The notes under the pieces: model-generated
Told to the model about the DNA's origin: nothing
Seen by the model: only the letters and a program-made list of their open reading frames with translations
The model's database searches: none
DNA from: Polytrichum commune
Taxonomy: Eukaryota; Streptophyta; Polytrichopsida; Polytrichales; Polytrichaceae
Length of the DNA: 64,000 nt
Assembly: GCA_950295325.1 (NCBI GenBank)
Contig: OX485803.1
Coordinates: 39,571,554-39,635,553 of the forward strand
Reading direction: 5' to 3'
Position numbers and translations under genes: made by a program
In this document: piece after piece, positions 22,133-34,723 of the stretch
Layout: each line of letters begins with the position of its first letter
Position numbering within the stretch: position 1 is the first letter of the stretch

Positions 22133-25100
22133 ATGCAAAACGCAATGTCAGACTACGTGAGCCAGATCTGCGAGGTCGTTCATTCGATCCAGCAGAAATT
22201 AGTTGCCGGAGCGGCCGGGACAGGTGTGATTGTGAACCAACTCCAATCGTTGCACATGTTTGGGAAGTTCAAGGCTGTGAGTGTTGCGCTTGTGGAGCAT
22301 CGGCCTTTCTTCTTGAGCCCAAAGTGGCAGTTGATTTTGAAGGATATTTTTCGACTCGTGACGGAAGCACACAACATTGTGGAGGAATGTGGAATCGACC
22401 AGGCCGGAGATTCCTTTGTGAACACCGCGCTCCTACAGGTGGACAATGAGGAAGCATTTACAAATCTGCTTGGGAGGTTGAAGTCTACCATAGGCCTAAT
22501 TCTCGATGACGAACTAGTCTGCAATGCTCATCATCAACGCATCTACGATACTTTCCAGAAGTTGTGCGCAAGCGTCTGTCCACCTAACAAAACCGCCTTC
22601 AAGTATGACCACGAGCAGTTACTTGTGAAGCTCAAAGACATGGTTGCAGCGAGGATCGGCTTGCAACAGTGGAATAAAGGTCAAAGCTTTCGGGCGGTAC
22701 ATCACCTGATCGAGAAGGTTAATCGCATCCTTGAGCGCAAGAGATCTGAACTGCCTGATCAGGTTGAGGCAGTCGACAGCAATCATGTGACGGAGCCAGA
22801 GTTAAATTGTTTCGTCACGGAGGATTCGCCACTGATTTTGAAAGACAGCGATATCGTTGGTGGGGGAACCAGCGGGAAGGTATACAGAATAGAGTGGTCG
22901 GGGTCAGAGTGCGTCATAAAGAAGTTCTGCTACGCGGTAAGGGAAGAAGAGGCCAAGCTCTTGGTGTCTGCAAACCATCCCAACATCGTCCGAGTGATCT
23001 GTTGCTTGCAAGACAGCGGAGGGACACCCATCGGAATTCTCATGGAGTTGATGCCCATGACGCTCGATAAATTCATTAAAATAATGCACCACCACGACCA
23101 ACACGAAGATGAATCTGACGTGCGTTTAACAACTCGGGTTTTACCATCAGCACTTCCTTTTTATTTCTTATGGCTATTTTCTAATTTTCTTAACTAGTTT
23201 CACTGTTGATATCTGTCCAATAGAGTTATTTGTAAAGTAAAGCAGAGGAAACCATGGGTCACTGTATCTTTATGACTGGGGGTAGTGCCCTCAAGTCCCA
23301 CAATGCCTTCCGCTTAGTGCCTTGCTCTATACATAATCATATTCTCCTAATGAATTTGATATTGGAAAAAACTCAAAAAGATGAATCCAGATTATGTCGT
23401 TTTTGCAATGGTTGATTTTTATATTCACCGGAACCAATAAATAACAAAGAAAATATAAGAAAATATACTATGTAAGGGTCTTACTTGATATGATTAGACA
23501 ATTCACAAGCCTTATTAAATACTTGAATATCCTATATTATGCGCAAATAATAAAGTTTTTAATTATATATTTGCTAAGTTATTATAATTACAACTTCATG
23601 CTTTATTATGGAAGTCTTTTTATAAGTTATCATCTGAACCTTATTTTGACGGTGCCCTTGCTTATTACACAGGAGTACTCACCACGGAGTTTCACGCACG
23701 AGGCGATCATCGACATTCTGTGGCAAATCGCGTCCGCCATGAAGTACTTGCATCAGCGGGGGATTGTGCACCTGGATTTGAAACCGTCCAACATCCTGGT
23801 GTCTCCGAGCCGAATCCCCGAGCTCGCGAGGGATGGGTATGTTCGCGCCAAACTCATCGATTTCGGGTGTGCGAAGCGGACCGACAACTCAAATGCTCAG
23901 TACTTCAACATCCCGCATTTCGGCACGACTCGGTACCGTGCTCCCGATCACCTGACCTTCACAAAAATTGATCCTGAAAAATGTGATGTCTACAGCTTCG
24001 GAATATTGTTTTCGGAGGTGCTTACGGGCCAAATCCCGTTCCCCGACATGGAGTGCAGCAAAATGAGATTCAGTGTCGGGAAGAATAAAGAGCGTCCCGC
24101 ATTGCCAACGGACTGTCCACAGGATCTAGCAGCGCTGATCGAGAAGTGTTGGGCCCATAAACCCAAGGATCGTCCCGATTTCTCCCAAATCTGTGATGAG
24201 CTCTTCAGGGTGAGAGCTCGCCTTCTGATGCACCAATTCTTCCGAGCTCCAAGCCGATCAGCACGGTCGTCGGAGGCCTTGATAAGGGTGAGCCGCAGTC
24301 GACACGCACAAACTCATTGCGATCCAATCGACTTGAGTACAAAACGAGCAAAGTTGCAGGAGTTTCTCAAAAGCGTGTCGGCGAGGCTGCCAAGCCCATC
24401 GCCCATGTCCGTCAAAAGGTAATTAGCTCACGACCACTCCCCGCCAAGTGATAACAAACATCATCTCGTTTTCAATTGAAAATCGTCAACTCACGATTCC
24501 TTAATATTTCTAATTGTAGTACATATTCTTACTATTCCGGTTATTGTGCGTTATGATTTTCAGTTCTAGCTGAAAAGTCCTAGCCCCTATATGCACACAT
24601 GCGTTATTCTGGTAATATGCTCCCTTGCCCTTCATACTCTACTAATCTATTTAAAACAAATAACAAACCATTGTAGAATGTGAAATTTTCATCTTGTTTG
24701 GTGACAATATGGTCTTCAAAATTTAATCATAAGGATCTAATTAAGGTTTGATGGCGTTAGAAATTCTCACGAATAAAATTGATAATTTTTATAATGTCAA
24801 CCCAGGCCGCACGATGCCTCTATCCACTACTGGTGCGGCGATGAAGCATTCACTTACCAAGAGCTTTATGTCGCCACCCACGGCTTCCACTCGCAGAACA
24901 AACTTGCCACTCCAAAGGAGCACACATGCAAGTACGGTAACATGTACAAGGGAACCCTCAAAGACACGGTCACACGTGTGGCGGTGCGCAAGATCCCAAC
25001 CACAGTCATCGATGTCGAGTGCGTCCGGCGGATAAGTCACATTCAACACCCAAATGTTGCCGGGCTACGAGGATGGTGCAATAACCGAGAGAATCTGCTG

Positions 25101-26745
25101 TTGGTGTACGAGTACATGGAGAAAGGGAACTTGAAGAGCATGTTGCAAGATGACCTCGAGGTCAAGTACTTGCGGTGGGTCGTCCGGCGCGACATCCTCA
25201 AGGGTGTCGCGTCGGCGGTGCAGTACTTGCATGACGATTGTGGGCTCGTGCATCAGGGCGTGAAGGCCAGCAACATCTTGCTTGGATGGGATAACAATCC
25301 GCACCTGCGAGACTCGGGCCTGGCACTCCTTGTGCCACAAAATTCAATAAAGCGGAGCAGGTCGATTTCGAAGAAGCGAGGCCACTTGGCGCCGGAGCTG
25401 TGGCACTACAAGGAGCACACGAAAGAAACCGACGTGTTCAGCTTTGGCAACCTTATTTTGGAGGTGGTGTGTGGCGACGTCCACCCCGCGCATCTTCCTG
25501 CTTCGAGCTCCTCAAACGGTACTGCATTCAAACCCACAAAAGCCGTGGAAATTCATCACCTCTCTCGACTATCCAGGTTTAAGGTAGATGGTGCCCTTAA
25601 TGAAAGGGATACATCTACCTATATCCTAGATTTCCGTGAATTCTTATATCACAAATTTGATGAGCAAACATAATGGTTGCAAAGTGGACGTTTAGATAAA
25701 CCCCATCATTATTACCGTTTGTGTCTAAATTAGGGAAGGTGCACGTTTCCACATGTGAATTGTTTAAGACATAAATTGAAGCAATGTTTTGTGATGCAGT
25801 CTGACCAGGGTTGTCCCCCATCCTATCCTTTTTGTCCATCACCGTCCCAGGAGGGGACCGAGATCGGACAAGGGTAATTATTTTTCCAACGTAGAAAAAT
25901 TGATCAACCAAATGGTGTGATTAGTCTACGTCGAATTTGCAAGTCAGGTTACTCCAGGTCAGGTCGACCATTGACCTCCCAGTTCACTTGCCGGCAAAAA
26001 TTAATAAATTTGACTGGTCATCTAGTCTTGTCAACCTGAATTTTCAGGTTGACTGATCGATTACAAAAATTTCTACAGATTCTCGGGTGTTGGTTCTGGC
26101 TGAGGATTTGGTTTTAGCAAGCTCTACTTTACACAAATGATCGCCTAACCTACCCCTGCTCTTGATGCTCCAGATTATGATTGCCAGCTCAGGAAGAGTC
26201 ATGGCTGCTCCCGGCGGTTCCTGCACGACTATGTGTGGGAGTCGTACACGAAGCATGGCAACCTTGGAACACTCGACATGTGGGTCAAAAAGATCGCCGA
26301 CCCTCGCTTGCACGGCAACTTTGAGGTGGCCGATGTGCAGACAGTGCTCATGCTCGGCTTGTGGTGCTGCCACCCGTACTTGAGCATGCGGCCATCCATG
26401 AGCGTCGTTCACCAACTCTTGAGCGCAGATCGGATTTATGATACCCCACCAAAATATCATTTTCATGGGAAAAAGGAGTGTAGAAGATCCTGCCCTCCAT
26501 TAGCTCATCGTCCCGAGTTCACGAAACTGTATGATCAAGTCCCACCCAAGAAGCCAGAGGTCTGGTATGAGCAACCCGGACCACCTGAGTGCAGCAGATC
26601 CTCCCAGGATCATACACATGATGATCATGTCGTTCCTGACAATCATCAAAAGGAGAAGGCCAACTTTGACTGCCCATGTCTTTCAATTTCCACCGCACTC
26701 TTTGTGAAATATGAAAACTGTCTACAACGTCCTCGATTTGCTTGA
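22133..26745 (+). CDS. Tandem kinase-pseudokinase protein
   Basis: Four exons join with exact phase: 22133-23119, 23673-24418, 24806-25518 and 26174-26745, giving 1005 residues. Junctions are GAC|GTGCGT..ACACAG|GAG, AAAAG|GTAATT..CCCAG|GCC, AACG|GTACTG..CTCCAG|ATT. Residues 1-230 form a helical-looking region I do not recognise. Kinase 1 has a glycine loop GGGTSGKV (about 243), CVIKK lysine (263), HLDLKPSN (362-369) and IDFG (391-394), so it is probably active. Kinase 2 (about 590-870) has the lectin-receptor-kinase style TYQELYVATHGF, LRGWC, LLLVYEYM and KASNILL, but its glycine loop is lost, the VAVK lysine is Arg (639), HRD is HQG and DFG is DSG: a pseudokinase. No signal peptide or membrane segment is seen. 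Kinase-pseudokinase fusions include plant immune receptors; that role here is inference. Two separate genes remain possible, since intron 2 begins with an in-frame TAA. Confidence 0.78.
24419..24805 (+). promoter_or_regulatory. Phase-matched intron that decides one- or two-kinase product
   Basis: The donor GTAATT begins with an in-frame TAA when unspliced, so retention would end the protein after residue 578, right behind kinase 1. Splicing to the CCCAG at 24801-24805 completes an Arg codon and continues into kinase 2. The frame before 24806 is closed by a TAA at about 24792, so kinase 2 has no obvious own start codon upstream. Confidence 0.6.
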
Positions 26746-27161
26746 TGTAGACACCGGCAATCTCTGGCTTGTTCTTTCATTTTCTTCCAGGAGTTATATA
26801 TACTGTAGAGCAGCATTTACTGCAGAATTTGCCTTGTAAAATTTGGTAATTTCTACCACTAATTGGAAAAAATGTTTCAACAAATACCTTGTGAGAGAAT
26901 AAGTTTGTAGAATATTGGTTGAAAGAGGATTCAACTACAAGTTGTTCTAAACAAATATAAGCAATGAAGAAAAAGGTTGTCAATTATCAGCTATGTTTTT
27001 GGGTGACAGTCTTATAACAAAAGGAGTGGTCGTTTCACAAGTTCTCAATAGTACAAGAAACACAAAATTGTTTCAATATGTTGACATTTGACATTTTATT
27101 TAGAATTCCTGGATCTGACTCTCGTGATGTTTAAGATCTAGCTAACTAGAAAATTTCTAAG

Positions 27162-30100
27162 CTACTCAATGATGTCAGCTAGGGAAGGATCCCCTGCTGA
27201 CATGGCCTTGATAATACGGTAAAGCTCAACATCACTTGAAGCAGCCCATGGATACACAGCGTGCCAGCTCGGAGTGTACGCAATGGCTGGGTCATCTATT
27301 TCTTCCTTTTGAGAGAGTTGTTTCGTACTACTAAATGCATGTGCATCAAAGTTTTCTGGGTTATCCATTGCCATGAACATCAATGGAAGTGCCAAATCTC
27401 TGTGCAATTTCACTTTTGCTGCTAGGGGTACCAAGGCTGCAAAATCGTCCACCAAGCGGCGCGGTAAATAATAAATGTCGGAAGTGCTCACTACAAAGTG
27501 ATCGTCATCCATCGTCTCTTTGTAAGTCGTGCGATACTCCACAGGCAGACGGCTCACCGTTTTCTTAACCCCATTCTTATTCCCTTTGCTTAGGTACCAA
27601 TCAGAGCCCGAATTGTTGAAGCTGACCTTTTGCCAGGTTGCATTTGCCTGCCACGCAACCACAATTTAGGGTCTAGGAACACCAGCAAAAAGGAATTCTT
27701 TCTAAGGAGAAAATCATAATATCTGTATGAATTATTGCACACAAGGATACGGGCAGACATTTGTGACACCTACCTACAAACAATGAGGACAAAAATTACA
27801 GAGCAGCATTGCACAGCCTGGAGATACCCATTTCTAGCAAAACTGAACCCTGAATGGTAGGTGTCATGAACCGAGATGGGGTCCTTTAAATGGGGGCATC
27901 AGAAGCAGAGGAAAAAAAATCAATCTCCTATTGATTGTTGGTTCATTTAACCATGTGAACCATGGGGAGGAAGCACCACTTGCAGGGTGTAAATGAAACG
28001 ACACCACCTCCTACCCATGTCCACGTGGACAAACCAACATGTGGATAGTTTCCCGAGTAGGGAAAATGACTCTCAAGAAGGTTAATCACCGCAACATTTG
28101 GATGCTTGAGAAATGGAGGCCAGTTCTATGCACACGTATAAAAGATCCACCGTCTTCAAGAGGACTTCTCCATTACACTACCCCATGCATGGTATCTAGT
28201 GTCACTCACTATTTGGAATTACACAATGCTTTTAAGTCCTTGTAACAATAGATTTGATTTTTTACCAAAAATCATTAATAGGTTGTATGGACATCATACA
28301 ACATAAATGACTTTACTTGGTAAGAGATTACATTCTCAGTAAATAGTTATAACATTGTGTACTCCGAATAGAAAGTGACTCTAAATACCATGAATGGTGT
28401 AGTGCAATCAACACAAGTATACACTCAAGCCATATGGCCAAGAATACTCCACTCTTTCCATGACGTGGATCCCTTGTTATATTTTCCTTTTACTAAATGT
28501 TTTTCAAGTGAGAGGAAACTAGTACTAATGAATCAAATGGCGAATAACCTCAGGGCGCCAATCACAAGAAGACACCTTATAAAACACAACTGGTCTGGTC
28601 TCGACTGGCCTTTCCTCCAACTCTCTTGAAACTTCTAGGTACAGTATTACGTAGGACTCAAAGTCCCCATAAACCACACAATGTGCATCCCAAGAGCCGA
28701 ACACAGGATAGAAACAAAGAATGTAAAACATCATGCATGTTAACCACAGATTTCTAAATATTGATCACGATACTTGACCAGACTTAACAAATACCTGATG
28801 CAAGGTCCAGAGCTTTGTCTTGTTGGCGGATGCTAAGTGCCAATAGTTGAACACAACCGCCTCCTTCATCACCACAAAACCCTCTGCCATGGGGTACTTC
28901 TCGAAAATCTTTGGCAATAAGCTGCATCCACAATGGAAGTCGTTTTGTCAAATAAAAGTGATATTCTAGAAGATTGATACTGGTCAATAACCATAAACCA
29001 GACCACAAGTTCTGTCACCTAGATTCTAAATTAGGCTTGTGTATTCCTTTATAAATGTTTCTGAAGTGGGCTTCACAGTTTTCAATATCCTTAGATTTGA
29101 GACTTCCTACACACTTGTCTTAAATATTCAAGGCTTTCAACTGGTATCAACCAACAAGGTCATCACCCAGGTCACCAGAACCAGGATTTGAAGTAAGCCT
29201 GGCAAGAAACAGGAGCTTACTGTAATTGCATCACTCACTGTTCCAAGGTGATGAATTCGCCATTTTCATAACATTTTTCAGGCACTCACTCTGTGCAGGC
29301 ACTAATAATACTCTTGGATATACTAGAATAAATATGCGATGAATCTATAGATCCAGATTCACAGACTGAAGATGGTGCTTCCTGCTCAAGCTTCAATTCA
29401 AATAGGATAATCTCCTTACTTGAGGAGAAATTGAACAATGGGGAGGGAAGCTAGGAAAGTGGTGGGCTTAACAGTCTATACCAAAACAAAAAAGAGGTGA
29501 AGAACTATGGTGTTCAAGAATGTTGTGTTGCACCCCACCAATAATTCTGTAATTGTCATGATTACAGCTACCAAATGCCTTCAAAGGAACACATTTACAT
29601 AAGTGGAAGAAGCTAGAGGAGGGCAGGGATGATGTCTAACTGTGAAACCATGCATTTCAAGTGCAATCTCAGGTTGAAGGACTACGATGTTGAAGAATGT
29701 GTTATTTCATCCCATCGATTCCGCAATTGCGACGAATGCAGCTATCAAATGTCTTGAAAGCAACACAGTAACAATGGTGGAAGAAGCCAGAGAGGGAAGG
29801 GACAATGTGAAACTGTGGCACCATCCATTACAACTGAACCTCAGGTTCTTTGGTCCTCGGAAACTCACCTGTAAGACATCCACCAGTCACTGGCCCGAAC
29901 TCCAAGCCCAGGGGCATTCTCCTGCGACAGCACCACAACATGCTTGAACAAGCGGCCATAGAGCAGGCGCCACGACAGGACAGTATGGTTGAGCGGCCAC
30001 GAGCACTCGAGGACAAGCACCATGTTGCCATAGAATCGACGCCACTTGAGGAAATCCACAAACTCCTCCGTCAGTGAGGTGCCATCCTGCACCCCCAGAT

Positions 30101-32640
30101 GGACTGTTGGAAAAGAACGGGGAACAAATTGCTTGTGTGCAAGGGAGGGATCCGATTCACGACGCATGTCCAGATCACTTCCCAGTAATCTAGGCTGGCG
30201 CCACCCCACAGAAAGAATGTCCTTGAGCCAGTCCGTAACAAGCTCCACGTCCTGTGCACCCCAAAACCCCTCCTCCGCCATGTTGTGGCTGAAGGTTAGG
30301 TAGAATCGCCCGATTCCAATTCCATTTCCATTCGTCAGTGACTTCATTCTGACTCCAAATCTTTCTCCCCAAAGAGGACAGTAGCAGCTAAGTACTTGAA
30401 AGTGAATACTGCTGATATTTTTCTAAGAAATCATCAAAACACAGCTTATTGGTTTGGCTGAGAGATACAAAACATCATCATAAGCTCAACACTATCCGCT
30501 TTGATTTGGGGAAGGGCTATGTACCCACTTTAGATTGCAACTGAAGGAAACCTTGACTTTCATTGACCCTATTTAACTCACAGAATGTTGAAAAACCATG
30601 AATTCAGTTGCATTCACCTCCTTATAGTTTTGCATTTATATTTGATTCCATCCGGCAACGACCCAATTCTGACACCAAATGTTTCCCCTAAGGAGGATAG
30701 CAGCAGCTACGTACTTGAAATGAATACTCTTACTGATTAATTTCTACGGAATCATCAAATACACAGCTCGCTGGTTTGGTTGAGAGATACAAAACAGGAT
30801 CATCATAAGCTCAACAATATCCGCTTTGCTTTGGGATAGGGCTATGTACCCACTTGACATTGCAACTAAGAGATTAATCCTATCGAAGTCCCACAATGCA
30901 AAGAAAATCATGAACTCAATCACATTCACCTCCTTATGGACTTGCAAATTTTTGAGCTTTTTCGTGAGATTTCTCCAGCACATTCAAGGTCTACCTTAGG
31001 TGTACAATGTTGTCCAGGAACATCGATTAACCACTTAATATGAGCTTCAGATTGCAACTGAAAGACACCTTGGCTTTCATTGCTCATATCGAAGTCCCAC
31101 AATGTAGAAATCCCATGACCTCAATCGCATTCACCTCCTTATGGACTTGGAAATGTTTTGACCTTTTCCGACGAGTCAGATTTCTCTAGCACATATAGTG
31201 CTAGTTATAATTTTCTCCTTATTAGTATTGAAATTTTCCGTGAGATTTTTCCAGAAAATTTAGGGGGGCTTACCTTAAGTGCACAATCTTGTCCAGGAAT
31301 GTCGATTTGGGCGATCGCCATTTCACGAGGAAATCGACCAAGCGGCGAGACTCAGCGTGCAAGTCCTTCTCTTCCAAAAAGGAAATTGGCTGTCCACTGT
31401 CCACTCTTGTCACCGTGGGAGGGTAGACCACCATTAGCCCTCCAATTTCCCAAAGCAGACGCTGCGCCCAGTACCCTCGAACAATGTCTGCCGCTTTGGG
31501 GCTAACAGTCACGGGAAGCATCAAGCCCCAAAATCCTGCGGAGTGAAAAAGTGTGTTAAAAGCATTGCAAGGCGCCATGGTGCCATGCGGAAGTGCAACA
31601 CGCGGTGCAGTGGTGTCGAAGTTGATGTCAATTGCATCGTCCTGCGATCTTCGAGTGTTGTAAAAGATGGAGTCCACATCCGGTAACCCATTCGCTAAAC
31701 CTTGTTGAATGATCTGGTTTCCAGGAAAAACCTCGTTATATGAAATGTCAGGTGCAATCTGCTGCACCGATTCCAAAGGAAACCCTCGCGGCCACACCGA
31801 CTTCTGCCCAAAATGAATGAACGGATTCACCACCGTCCGGTTGGGGATGGTCCGATACTGAAGAATCGGGTCCCGGTTCGACTTCTGCCCTTGAAGATTC
31901 ACATCAAACACCATGTCCAAATCATCTCCTAAAACGGAAGCATTCTCATCAGCATCATAGATTTTCTGTGCACCATGTTGAATTGCAAACAGATATCCCA
32001 CATTCTTCCGCAAGAACGAATTGTCAGGAACATGTGCGTTGATCCGGTAGCCTAGCTCCACCTGCGCATCAAGAGACAGAAAAATTGCTCCTGCAACTTT
32101 CCAATCGGCCGGAGAGTTAGATCCCCCAACCGCAAGAACTTGCCATCCACTAACCCGTGTTAATGCTTGCACTTGCATTGTTGGAGGACCCAAAGCGGCC
32201 ACCACAATCCACTTGTCTGTCTTGGTAGTTTTATATCGTCCCTTATCCACCCTCGGTGAAATGTGCTTCAAGTTCAAGTCGGGGTAAGGGATCTGTTGAA
32301 GCTCGCTGGCGACAGATTCGAGGCACAGGAGTGTCTTCTCCCCACCTTGGTTATGCATCACCAGAAGGATTAGAGCGCTCAGAAACACGAACACAACAAT
32401 CACCACCTTGGGCAGATTGTCCATCACCCAAGTGCCAAGCGACCCACCATTTCCACCGCTGCTCTCCGCATCGTAGCCACCGAAGACACTCGATGGGGGT
32501 CTCATCGAGTGACGGCTATATGGCTCCTCAACTTCTTCTTCATCTGACTCATGTTCGATGGCGGCGGCAGCCTCTTCCGTTACGTTCCGAGAGCCGTTTC
32601 CTACCCATGCTGCTTTGCCGTTTGCCTGTTGGACTAGCAT
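27162..32640 (-). CDS. STELLO: STELLO-type DUF288 Golgi glycosyltransferase-like protein
   Basis: Four exons on the minus strand: 32640-31274, 30288-29869, 28921-28795 and 27647-27162, total 799 residues plus TAG, close to the roughly 770 residues of Arabidopsis STELLO1/2. All phases agree (AG|GTAAGC, TTCAG|C; ACAG|GTGAG, GCAG|C; CATCAG|GTATTT, GGCAG|GCA). Residues about 75-96 (LPKVVIVVFVFLSALILLVM) form a type II membrane anchor after an acidic cytosolic tail. The luminal part carries DUF288 landmarks such as VVAALGPPTMQV, GWQVLAVGGSNSPADW, KNVGYLFAIQHGA, YDADENASVLGDDLDMV and VFNYWHLASANKTKLW. STELLO proteins reside in the Golgi, bind cellulose synthase subunits and promote complex assembly and export. 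The gene looks intact. Introns 1 and 2 contain local tandem duplications. Confidence 0.95.
29500..29860. repeat. Tandem duplication in STELLO intron 2, period about 178 bp
   Basis: The block from about 29500 (GTGTTCAAGAATGTTGTGTT, later GCTACCAAATGCCTTCAAAG) recurs diverged at about 29680 (ATGTTGAAGAATGTGTTATT, GCTATCAAATGTCTTGAAAG). The second copy ends close to the exon 2 donor at 29868. Confidence 0.75.
30347..31195. repeat. Tandem duplication in STELLO intron 1, about 2.5 copies of 320 bp
   Basis: Copy 1 starts near 30347 and copy 2 near 30667, 320 bp apart, sharing TTCTGAC-CCAAAT, AGCAGCTA-GTACTTGAAA, GGGCTATGTACCCACTT and CATTCACCTCCTTATGG. A partial third copy spans about 31036-31195. 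The block lies wholly in the intron. Confidence 0.85.
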
Positions 32641-34045
32641 TGCTTCCCAAACTTATGGCTACTTCTACGTCTTTGCAAACTTCGGTGCACAAAATTCTAT
32701 GTCATCTCCGCCTCCGATGTTGTTGGCATGTGGTCGGTCGCAGCCCATCGACAATGATCATTGTAAGTAAATAGCTATGAATGTACCATGGATGCAGGTA
32801 GCCATGGCGTTGGTCGCCAGATCGATTTTAGCACCACACAGTAGTTTTTGAGGCCATGACTAACTCCAAGTGCAGGAATGAATTTGCCAGAAATTGACAA
32901 AACACTTCTCACCGTATGCCAGACTCAAGGTTTGCTCTCTTAGAGTGTCACGCCGCATTTCGGCTATGGTTTGCATGTACCCCTGTCATGCCTTGGCTCT
33001 TGCATCAGGATAATGTTTCACCTGGGGAAAGAAAGTACCTAAATTTGGTAAGAACAATGCCACATCTTCCAGCGATCGGGAAAGGAAACAGCGACCGCGC
33101 ATTCGACAAAAGACGAAGCGTAGGGTCACAGATGCACGCACAGAAAATATCAAACGAGCTTCTTATAGAGCCTCTTCAACTCCCTAGGAAGATCTCAAGG
33201 AAGGACAATGGACTCACAACTACAAACCCACAAATTACTCGACGCTCGATCATCATCAGGATGAGGAGGATACACGGTGCATGAAGGTCTAAGCGTAACA
33301 CACTCCCATAACAATTACTCCAACCATGCATGCAGCTGGAAAGGCGGCCGGGTACCAATCAAATCAATGCCTGCGGACTCCCAGGTCACTATAAATTTCT
33401 ACCACCTCTCCCCAACCAACAGCCAAATTCACAGCATCAAGTACTCCACTTACCGAGAGCCCGCACAAAACACTGAGAGAGATTCCACTCCGCCAGCTAC
33501 ACTAACGCCATAGCCACCCAAAAGCTGCCACCGTCCGCACCATGCACACTGCAGTTTGCCAAACTGAGCCCATTCGGAGACAGCAAGCAGCAGGACCCCA
33601 ACAAGCTCCGCTCTTGCAAACTGCAGGCAGCAGGAATCAATGTTGGAAAGGGTTAAGCTTCCAAACCCCAAACGCAAAACCACGCCAATCTCTCCTCCTG
33701 TCCCACTAAGTTAGATAGCTAGCTCCCAAGACTCCCTCACTCACACACAAGCTGCAACCAATCAACCTGGCAGTGACATTGACACAGCAGCAACTTGAAG
33801 CTCAATGTGTGGGAATAGCAGGCACAAATGAAATGAGCCTGGGGGAAGAGCGGGTGGGCAATCAGTGGAGTGGCGATGGGGCCCCCAGGGACAAGAATAA
33901 TGCACCAGTGTGGTTTTAACTTTGCAAAGGGAGACGAGACGAGACGAGACGAGAGGAAGAGCCTGCAACAAGGACAATATGACGCTCTGCCATCTCCCTG
34001 TCAGTCAGCCTGCCACCCGCTTCAGTGTCCCTGCCCAACGTAGAT
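32641..34045. other. Upstream region of STELLO
   Basis: No gene is supported. The region should hold the promoter and 5' untranslated region of the minus-strand STELLO gene. It contains a small GAGAC pentamer array at 33931-33954. Frames of 60-120 codons are not conserved-looking. Confidence 0.5.
33931..33954. repeat. (GAGAC)n short array
   Basis: Four perfect GAGAC units followed by a broken fifth lie upstream of STELLO, a simple-sequence tract. Confidence 0.85.
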
Positions 34046-34387
34046 GTGCCTTATTTGATCACTCGCGTGCCTTAATCGGACACCTATCCTTGAGTGGTGT
34101 GTGGTTAGGTGTGGCTCCAAGAATGGGTATCAAAAGACATGTGTTTTGAAACGCTTGCACTGCATGTTCAAATATCATACCCATTCTAGGTGCTATAGTC
34201 AACATGATTGGGGGACCGACCTGTATGGCCATTCAATGAGCACAAAAATCTTCACTTTGATCACCAATGAGATATTCATATGTGTTCCAAAAACAATGAA
34301 AAAAGTCGCTACAACCTTGATGTGAATTTTGCTGACCATCTCGAACTAATGTCGTGTCTCATATCCTAGGAGAAGTGGATGAGTTGG

Positions 34388-34459
<72 letters not shown>

Positions 34460-34723
34460 CCGTAGCCACTTTCCTCATTGTTTTTGGAACTCATGTGAAT
34501 GTCATATTGATGATCAAAGTGAAGAATCTTGTGCTCATTAAATGGTCATATAGGTCCCCCTCAAATATGTTGATTATAGAACCTAGAAAGGTTATCATAT
34601 TCTAAACATGCGATCCAAGCTTTTCAAACACACATGCCTTTTTGGTGTCAGTTCTTGGAGCCACACCTAACCACATACCACTCAAACATTGGTGTCCAAT
34701 TAAGATAGGACCAAATTAGGTAT
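34046..34723. mobile_element. Foldback element with CT microsatellite in the loop
   Basis: The left arm (34046-34330) and right arm (34460-34723) are inverted copies along almost their whole length. Examples: GTGTGGTTAGGTGTGGCTCC against GGAGCCACACCTAACCACAT, and CAATGAGCACAAAAATCTTC against GAATCTTGTGCTCATTAAAT. Arms of about 260 bp surround a 66-bp CT repeat. A transcript would form a long hairpin able to feed small-RNA machinery. No clear target duplication or coding region was found, so the class is unknown. Confidence 0.8.
34392..34457. repeat. (CT)n microsatellite
   Basis: About 33 uninterrupted CT units form the loop of the foldback element. The Leu-Ser repeat frame here is a translation artefact. 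Confidence 0.97.

Noticed and set aside
34354-34605. 83-codon frame with a long Leu-Ser repeat
   Set aside because: It is the translation of the CT microsatellite in the foldback loop.
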